NCBI GenBank assembly: GCA_945643635.1
Contig: CALZFC010000020.1
Coordinates: forward strand, 4,254,501-4,318,500
From: Allodiplogaster sudhausi
Taxonomy: Eukaryota; Nematoda; Chromadorea; Rhabditida; Diplogasteridae
Reading direction: 5' to 3'
DNA length: 64,000 nt
Position 1 is the stretch's first letter; each line of letters begins with the position of its first letter. The translations under genes and the position numbers were made by a program. Below are positions 56,391 through 64,000 of this stretch, one piece after another. The notes beneath the pieces were generated by a model, which saw only the letters and a program-made list of their open reading frames with translations, searched no databases and was not told the origin of the DNA.

Positions 56391-57599
56391 CTGAACAAGT
56401 TTATAATAATGTTTTAGTAACTCACAACTTTCAATAAATCATCGGAAAGGTCCCGTGGTGTTCTTTAGGGTTTGTACAATAGCACGTCTCAGGTAAAAAG
56501 CGAATGGCAAATAAATGGTTCCGTAATGGCCAGTTACTACCGTGCAAACATGGTAGTTTACTGATACGCGTTACACCAATAATGCACCCATAGTTGAACC
56601 ATTCGGTCAATTTTTCCGCATTAACCTTTCAATACCGTGGCTTTAACTGGCATATACTGCAAACTTAACTGGCACATTCCAGAGATTTTCCCTGCCATTA
56701 AAAGGCGTTTGGTGTGCACCACACCAAAAACATCCTCCTTTGGAATTTTGATGATTCTTCCCATTACAACTCCTTTTTCATGCTGTTTCAGTCAAAATTG
56801 GTTTTATTCACTTCGACGGCCGTAAAAAAAAGACATTTACAAGTCAGAAAAGCATACCATTAGGAGATAACAAGAAAAGGGACGACAACGAGAAAATGAA
56901 CGATAACGAAGGAAAGTGGCAGTGAAATGTATGGTTAGCAACTTGAAATGTATCAAGCAAACATTGGAAATGTAAGGGGCTCTAGTCTTAGATTAGATTT
57001 AAAAGTTAGGGGAATCACAACATGTGTTACACAAGCAGCGAAAAATGGAAAATGGAAGGGAAAATGGAAGGGTCTCAGTGTAGATTTAAAAGACAGGAAA
57101 TCACTCGTAGGTAAAACAAACTCGAACGTTAATACACTGGTTGCCCGTTTTTTATAAGACAACGTGGGCAGCAAAAGTAAGCTCTCTGATATGATCTTCT
57201 AAAGAATATCCTCATAATAATTTACTATTAAGAACTATATATCAGAATACGTTCTTCTAACGAATATTCTCATAAAAATATAATATATCTCTGTTTAAAA
57301 GAACAACCATAGAATCCTAACTAAAAACTAGGTAGTTTCTAGGTAAAAAAAAAAGAATCATTGAAACAGCAACATCACAACAGCTGGATCGTGTGCTAAC
57401 ACCCGACATTCACATTGCTTCCAACATGGACTGCATCACCATCAAGGAGCTCAACCGTGCATGTCTCTGTGGCTGCATCAACTGTTTTTCCCGTCTTCTT
57501 AACGCGAGCATTCTGGCTTCAATTATTGATATTGGACATTTTATTAGAACTGTCAAAATTTACTTTCTAACTATCGATTCTGCCAATTTGCCCTGATGG

Positions 57600-57753
57600 C
57601 AACGTCCAAGTAGCTCTCCAAGTCATCCACGGTGATCTCACAACTTGCGTGAGCACCGAGTTTTGTCGCCTTCATCAGTAATTCTTCAAAGAGCAAATCG
57701 TTTGTGAGGTATTCCAAACTTTCAGCATGTGAAGTGTATTGTATGCAATGCAA
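57600..57753 (-). other. Possible extra 3' exon or gene remnant
   Basis: A minus-strand open stretch (FEELLMKATKLGAHASCEIT, ending in a stop after ANWQNR) looks protein-like by composition, but it lies just past the stop of the unknown gene. It could be an alternative last exon. I cannot place it in a family. Confidence 0.3.
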
Positions 57754-57759
57754 CCAACT

Positions 57760-59757
57760 TCATGTTGCGATGACAAGATCGGGCGAGAGATGAAAGTAGA
57801 GGCGAGGCGAGTTCTCAGTCGCCGAGTAACACTGCAGGAATTGCTCGTCTCCGACTATCTGAAACAAATAGATGACCATTTAACCGAATGAAGAGTTAGA
57901 TATGTTCTAAGGGTTACCTGCATAAGCATGAAGCGGGCAAATCGACGGATGTGCATATGAAGTGGCTGAGGGGCCTTGCTGGTAGTGAAGCCACCAGCAA
58001 GGGTAACCATGTCGAGACGGTTGAGCTCGTTCTCGGGAAGCTTCCAATGATCAGCTTCAAGAACGTCGTCTTGCCATCGTCGAATGATGTCCACGTCAAA
58101 CACCAGAACGAGCGAGCTTATCTAAGGAAAATAAAAGCCATGAGATCGAGTGGAAATTCATGATTACGTCAAATAAGGCTTAAAACGGGAATATATGAGA
58201 TGAAAAAGTAAAAGGTGACCTTCTTAGAAGAATGATCACCTGAGCGTCTGACGGGACGGGAAAGTTCTCTGTTCATCTGAATTGTTTAATGCTTGAAAAT
58301 TACGGTAACATCAAATATAACAAAGGAATTATTCGACTTAAATATAAACAAGGATCAAAATATACTAACGTATTCGACACATGCGAAGAATGCCTCATCA
58401 ACAGGCAACTGCGTCAGCTTGGCCGCGTCCAGTGGCTTCCGTGTTCGCGTGGCTGAATAGAATCTGATCTGCAAAGTATATACGAAGGTAACTTTAATTT
58501 CAGAGCCGAGATTTATAACCCGAGCAGTGGAAGCTTCCTCGCTCGTCTATACTTGACCATGTTATAGGAATATAATCCACCAAAGGAATTTAGATACTAG
58601 CAAAGAGTGAAAAAACAGTACTTTTAGCTAAAAAGCAAAACACATCTCCATATATCTGCGTACTTCTCTTCTGCGCAGTTTCCACATAGGGACACAGCCG
58701 AAATGCACAGCTTAAATTTCATCTTTAGTCCTTCAAACGATTCCTTACTACGCGAGCCCGCCACAAGAAAGAATCGATCGCATCCTAAACGTAAAAATAA
58801 ATCACTAACTAATGAATGCCAAATGTTCAAACAATAGACTAAGATTAAAACAAACCGCGCTTGCTGAGTCCTTCATCCAGTAAGAAAGACGCAGTCAGCA
58901 AGTCGTCGTCCGCCAAGCTAGCAGTGAAGGACCCGATATCATCCAGAATATGCATATATTGCCGGCGTCAAATGTGAGATAAGTAAAAAAATGGTTGTAC
59001 CTTGACAGCTTGGTGCAGCGCTTAAAACGTCTTGCACTTGCAGCCCTTCAAACGGATCCTCATCTGTAAGAAATGACAAGTTGACCCAATTCTAAGGTAC
59101 AGGGAGCATAAAAGTGCACGTTCATATTGTCACCTGAATCGGCGTAGTCGTCATTTACAGCTCCGAGCTGTCCAGCATCTTCGAACTCCAACTCCTCTTC
59201 AGGTTCATCATAATCGACCTCGTCCGCTTCATCATCGACATCAGCGTCAGCAATAGACGACACTGGAATTAAAACAAATACAACTTGAAAACCCTCACTC
59301 TTACAAATATTGTATAAGATATCAATGGCAAAACATAATAAGAACCTGCTCGCTGCTCCTCCGCAATGGCAGTCAAATTATCTGTCGATTGCCTCCTAAT
59401 CGACAAAAGCGGCCAAACATACGAGCGTGGCCGAAATTGAGACCTAAAAGGGAGCACCACATAATCATACTCTGCAGTAAAGCCAGCTAGAACTTACATT
59501 TTGTCTTAATCGATGATATGCCTCATAAACTGTAGAAAAGGATTAACACTTAGAAGCTCCTGAAAGTCAACAACAAATAAAAGAATAAACCTATTCGGCT
59601 AATTGCCCGGAGCTATCCAGTAACCATCCAATCAAGGTTTTTCAACTTTCAAGTCTTCAATTACCCTTTAAAATGATAGCATGACCAAACCTTTCAAGAC
59701 GTCATAACAAGAGTCCTCTGTCAAAAACAATCGTTTAAACTCTTCGATAACGAGCCT
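57760..59757 (-). CDS. Unknown multi-exon gene in the left arm of the palindrome
   Basis: I do not recognise this protein. Splice-bounded exons read in order: about 59757-59694 (VIEEFKRLFLTEDSCYDVLK), 59540-59508 (YEAYHRLRQN), about 59445-59346 (FRPRSYVWPLLSIRRQSTDN), 59262-59134 (acidic: DDEADEVDYDEPEEELEFED), 59064-59003 (DPFEGLQVQDVLSAAPSCQ), about 58960-58857 (DDIGSFTASLADDDLLTASF), 58785-58663 (DRFFLVAGSRSKESFEGLKM), 58470-58372 (FYSATRTRKPLDAAKLTQLP), 58121-57918 (VDIIRRWQDDVLEADHWKLP, PLHMHIRRFARFMLMQ), and 57859-57760 (IVGDEQFLQCYSATENSPRL, stop). The initiating ATG and the acceptor near 58960 are unclear. It may be a gene carried by the element or a host gene caught in an inverted duplication. 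Confidence 0.5.
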
Positions 59758-60296
59758 GAAATCAACAAACGACATTAAACAACAGCAGTAACCATTCAAT
59801 CAAGGTTGTTCAACTTTCATGTCTTCAGCAAAAGGCAAGCAGTGAATTTAAATACATATTTAATCTCCCGCCAATGAATATGATTACAGAATGCTGATCT
59901 TCCAGCCAAGACTATTCAAATTTATAATGGCCAATAAATGCCCACGTAATGGCCAGCTAATGGCGCAAGACAACTAGTTTACTGATACTCGTCCTGCCAT
60001 TAAACAACCATTTGCGCGAAATATTACCAATTTTGCACCAGTTCACCATTACCGCGCGGGGAATTCTCAGGTAAAAAGCGAATGGCCAATATTAGCTGGC
60101 CATTACGTAGGCATTTATTGGCCATTATAAATTTAAATAGTCTTGGCTGGAAGAGCAGCATTCTGTAATCATATTCATTGGCGGGAGATTAAATATGTAT
60201 TTAAATTCACTGCTTGCCTTTTGCTGAAGACATGAAAGTTGAACAACCTTGATTGAATGGTTACTGCTGTTGTTTAATGTCGTTTGTTAATTTCAG

Positions 60297-61428
60297 GCGC
60301 GTTATCGAAGAGTTTAAACGATTGTTTTTGACAGAGGACTCTTGTTATGACGTCTTGAAAGGTTTGGTCATGCTATCATTTTAAAGGGTAATTGAAGACT
60401 TGAAAGTTGAAAAACCTTGATTGGATGGTTACTGGATAGCTCCGGGCAATTAGCCGAATAGGTTTATTCTTTTATTTGTTGTTGACTTTCAGGAGCTTCT
60501 AAGTGTTAATCCTTTTCTACAGTTTATGAGGCATATCATCGATTAAGACAAAATGTAAGTTCTAGCTGGCTTTACTGCAGAGTATGATTATGTGGTGCTC
60601 CCTTTTAGGTCTCAATTTCGGCCACGCTCGTATGTTTGGCCGCTTTTGTCGATTAGGAGGCAATCGACAGATAATTTGACTGCCATTGCGGAGGAGCAGC
60701 GAGCAGGTTCTTATTATGTTTTGCCATTGATATCTTATACAATATTTGTAAGAGTGAGGGTTTTCAAGTTGTATTTGTTTTAATTCCAGTGTCGTCTATT
60801 GCTGACGCTGATGTCGATGATGAAGCGGACGAGGTCGATTATGATGAACCTGAAGAGGAGTTGGAGTTCGAAGATGCTGGACAGCTCGGAGCTGTAAATG
60901 ACGACTACGCCGATTCAGGTGACAATATGAACGTGCACTTTTATGCTCCCTGTACCTTAGAATTGGGTCAACTTGTCATTTCTTACAGATGAGGATCCGT
61001 TTGAAGGGCTGCAAGTGCAAGACGTTTTAAGCGCTGCACCAAGCTGTCAAGGTACAACCATTTTTTTACTTATCTCACATTTGACGCCGGCAATATATGC
61101 ATATTCTGGATGATATCGGGTCCTTCACTGCTAGCTTGGCGGACGACGACTTGCTGACTGCGTCTTTCTTACTGGATGAAGGACTCAGCAAGCGCGGTTT
61201 GTTTTAATCTTAGTCTATTGTTTGAACATTTGGCATTCATTAGTTAGTGATTTATTTTTACGTTTAGGATGCGATCGATTCTTTCTTGTGGCGGGCTCGC
61301 GTAGTAAGGAATCGTTTGAAGGACTAAAGATGAAATTTAAGCTGTGCATTTCGGCTGTGTCCCTATGTGGAAACTGCGCAGAAGAGAAGTACGCAGATAT
61401 ATGGAGATGTGTTTTGCTTTTTAGCTAA
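60297..61428 (+). pseudogene. Truncated inverted copy of the unknown gene (right arm)
   Basis: Repeats the first seven recognised exons of the left-arm gene with near-identical sequence (VIEEFKRLFL... through ESFEGLKM). It lacks everything downstream, because the right arm diverges at 61506. Copied splice sites are intact. Without the last three exons it is presumably non-functional unless it splices into the arm-specific segment at 61506-61658. Confidence 0.6.
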
Positions 61429-62551
61429 AAGTACTGTTTTTTCACTCTTTGCTAGTATCTAAATTCCTTTGGTGGATTATATTCCTATAACATGGTCAAG
61501 TATAGATTGGTTGAGATTAATGCTAACTATTTCTTACTTATATTGGGTGTAACATAGGTGCTCGTGCAATGCGCACGTGGACGCGACAGTCGTTTATGGT
61601 GATGTTGGCGCCCAAATTCTGGAACTTGGGCGTAGATATCGCAACGAAATTAGAAATTGTTTCAATGATTCATTTTTTTTACCTAAAAACTACCTAGTTT
61701 TTAGTTAGGATTCTATGGTTGTTCTTTTAAACAGAGATATATTATATTTTTATGAGAATATTCGTTAGAAGAACGTATTCTGATGTATAGTTCTTAATAG
61801 TAAATTATTATGAGGATATTCTTTAGAAGATCATATCAGAGAGCTTACTTTTGCTGCCCACGTTGTCTTATAAAAAACGGGCAACCAGTGTATTAACGTT
61901 CGAGTTTGTTTTACCTACGAGTGATTTCCTGTCTTTTAAATCTACACTGAGACCCTTCCATTTTCCCTTCCATTTTCCATTTTTCGCTGCTTGTGTAACA
62001 CATGTTGTGATTCCCCTAACTTTTAAATCTAATCTAAGACTAGAGCCCCTTACATTTCCAATGTTTGCTTGATACATTTCAAGTTGCTAACCATACATTT
62101 CACTGCCACTTTCCTTCGTTATCGTTCATTTTCTCGTTGTCGTCCCTTTTCTTGTTATCTCCTAATGGTATGCTTTTCTGACTTGTAAATGTCTTTTTTT
62201 TACGGCCGTCGAAGTGAATAAAACCAATTTTGACTGAAACAGCATGAAAAAGGAGTTGTAATGGGAAGAATCATCAAAATTCCAAAGGAGGATGTTTTTG
62301 GTGTGGTGCACACCAAACTACAGTACGCCTTTTAATGGCAGGGAAAATCTCTGGAATGTGCCAGTTAAGTTTGCAGTATATGCCAGTTAAAGCCACGGTA
62401 TTGAAAGGTTAATGCGGAAAAATTGACCGAATGGTTCAACTATGGGTGCATTATTGGTGTAACGCGTATCAGTAAACTACCATGTTTGCACGGTAGTAAC
62501 TGGCCATTACGGAACCATTTATTTGCCATTCACTTTTTACCTGAGTTGGCC

Positions 62552-63229
62552 ATTCGCTTTTTACCAGAGGTATTCAAGACCGTCATTGAAATGTATACAA
62601 CTAGTAAGCAAAAAAGAGAACAGCACCCACCTTTGCCCCAGGGACTGTCCCAGAAGGGCTCACCCGCCCTGCTCGCTTTCCACAGCGCAAAGTCGGTGGC
62701 GTTTCGTTTTTGCTGAACAAATTGCGCTCATAATATGTTAAAGGAGGCTTAAACTCGGAAACTCCTAGCACGAAATGGCCGATCTTATAGTACGATACAT
62801 TTTGGCAACGTGATCCTGGCAATTTGCCAAGATCCTTTCAAATTGGCGGTTTGCGTCCGTTTGGTGAATCATGAATATTCCGGTATATATTTTACGGCCG
62901 AACGACGAAATTTCACGTTTTTCGGTCATGATATTCTCGTCAATCCTATTTGGCCGTAATTTGGTCAGGGGACTAATGTTAAATTTAAAGTTCTGTATAA
63001 TCACTAATATTTCCCTCATGATCAGGCGACTCTTTTCAGATGCAAATTACTCCTCTAACTTTTAGTTTAGTAAATTGAGTTTTTGCTGATGCTTTCGCAA
63101 GCTCAATCCGGACATATTCACAGAATCATCCTTATAGCAAAAAAATTGAGTTTTCGCCTCCTTTAAAGACTACTTGACTAACATCAAAGACGATTTCCAC
63201 AAAAAAAAATTAAGAAAAAGAGCGATATT
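62552..63229. other. Spacer between palindrome and LINE
   Basis: Starts with a second, slightly different copy of the palindrome end motif (minus strand CTCTGGTAAAAAGCGAATGG, about 62553-62572), then AT-rich sequence with no gene seen. Confidence 0.5.
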
Positions 63230-64000
63230 TATAAAATAGACTGCACCAACCGAGACTTGATCAGCGCCGAGGCTGAGTTCGCCCTCTCCCTCTCGCATGT
63301 TCTTGAGAAGTTGCTCGACATCGATGTCTCCGAATGCCTCGGGAACACACGCTAGAAGAGCTGTCCGCGCACAAGTCCACCATCGCCTCTCTCTCCTCCT
63401 CCGTCTCTTCGCTCGAGTCCAACGCGGCTATCAAGGACCTGACAATCAGTGAACTCTCCGCGTCCATTCTTGTCCTCACGGACAAAATCGAATCATATAA
63501 CTCACCACTTACTGTTGTGCCCCCAAAGCCAATTCCTGCTGCCACTAATGCTTCTGCAAATGTTTCTCATGCCCTTGATGTTGACATGACTCCTTCTGAT
63601 GAAATCCCCCCTCCACCTCTTCGTCCTCCCCCCCTCCCTGGGACTATTCCCGGGAGACGGACGACGAGATTAGAGACAGACACGAGCGGCGCCGAGCTCT
63701 CGTCATCTATGGCCTCCCAGTCCAACACGGAAACACCCCCACTCACACTGCTTACTCCTACTTTAACTCTGTCGTTGGCCTTCTGGATACCCTTGGTGTC
63801 CCATGTCTCCCCATCTCTGTCTACCCGTTGGTAGATCACCCCCGCCCCAATGCTTCTAACCCTTTGAAAGTGATCCTCCCCACATCCAAGTTCCAGGCGC
63901 TCGCCATCGCCAGATCCCACAAGCTCCGCCACTCTTCTTCCTATTCCAACTGTTACATCCTCCCCTCGCGCACGTTCGCAGAGCGTGGCATCATCCCCAC
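63230..64000 (+). mobile_element. LINE 5' region with ORF1, runs off the window
   Basis: Encodes the ORF1 protein of a non-LTR retrotransposon: a coiled-coil segment (TIASLSSSVSSLESNAAIKD, about 63350-63480), a proline-rich linker (PPPPLRPPPLPG), then an RRM-like segment (RRRALVIYGLPVQHGN and LLDTLGVPCLPISVYPLVDH) reaching the edge. The frame must shift near the C-run at 63625-63640, and near 63335 at the start, so the copy carries at least one break. It could be the 5' end of the same LINE family as the copy in NOL9, but no shared segment is available in the window to test this. Confidence 0.75.

Larger units (their letters stand above)
56491..62551. repeat. ~6-kb imperfect palindromic element with shared terminal motif
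   Basis: A large inverted repeat. Inner arms 58546-59966 and about 60090-61505 match at roughly 99%, separated by a ~120-bp centre. Outer arms 56491-57368 and 61659-62551 also match. The left arm has 57369-58545 where the right has only 61506-61658. Both outer ends start with CTCAGGTAAAAAGYGAATGG, and a further copy of that motif lies in the centre (about 60068). The centre also holds a diverged copy of the end sequence (ATGGCCAGYTA... TAGTTTACTGATAC). Arms differ by scattered substitutions and small indels. No transposase was recognised. Confidence 0.85.

Noticed and set aside
56491..62551. Palindrome dismissed as a fold-back assembly error
   Set aside because: Arms differ by substitutions, indels and a 1.18-kb versus 153-bp unique segment, which a read-through artefact would not give. 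Haplotype joining remains possible and is listed as a refuting test.

Overview
The window is nuclear DNA from an animal, most likely a small-genome invertebrate. Genes are dense, split by many short GT-AG introns and packed on both strands. The gene content is metazoan: an IRAK/Pelle death-domain kinase, a DEG/ENaC channel, a UGA-coded selenoprotein thioredoxin reductase, DNMT2, H2A.Z and WAPL. I cannot fix the phylum from sequence alone. Coding exons have balanced base composition. Introns and spacers are loaded with (CT)n/(GA)n tracts, which create many meaningless Ser/Leu or Arg/Glu open frames.

Layout. 1-2.8 kb (-): 5' part of an unknown acidic, proline-repeat protein. 5.1-11.7 kb (+): SLC5-type sodium/solute symporter with a TIR element inside its last large intron. 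11.9-14.6 kb (-): HDHD5 (CECR5). 15.4-19.3 kb (-): a very tight same-strand cluster, DNMT2 followed by three unidentified small genes, with gaps of only about 18, 23 and 60 bp. 19.5-20.0 kb: a 490-bp foldback element. 20.4-22.8 kb (+): IRAK/Pelle-like kinase. 23.0-28.7 kb (+): NOL9 polynucleotide kinase with a LINE in one intron. 30.4-31.9 kb (+): ARF-family GTPase. 32.6-33.7 kb (-): secreted Cys-rich protein with repeated N-glycosylation sequons. 34.5-38.5 kb (-): WAPL cohesin-release factor, divergent from H2A.Z (39.4-40.2 kb, +). 40.6-44.1 kb (+): DEG/ENaC channel.

45-56.4 kb (-): a five-gene same-strand run, in transcription order CARS1 (3' part), SENP8 (NEDD8 protease), SHQ1 (H/ACA snoRNP assembly), an LYR-type protein, and thioredoxin reductase. 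The reductase ends Gly-Cys-Sec-Gly, with UGA for Sec and a recognisable SECIS hairpin in the 3' UTR. Its N-terminal thioredoxin fold resembles SH3BGRL rather than a glutaredoxin. 56.5-62.6 kb: a ~6-kb imperfect inverted repeat bounded by a shared terminal motif. It carries an unknown multi-exon gene (complete in the left arm, truncated in the right) and probably sits inside a CARS1 intron. 63.2-64.0 kb: start of a LINE (ORF1), running off the window.

Functional grouping is loose. Several genes concern RNA and ribosome biogenesis (NOL9, SHQ1, DNMT2, CARS1) or chromatin (H2A.Z, WAPL), but nothing shows a pathway cluster. Exon calls come from reading splice sites by eye. Junctions marked uncertain should be treated as such.
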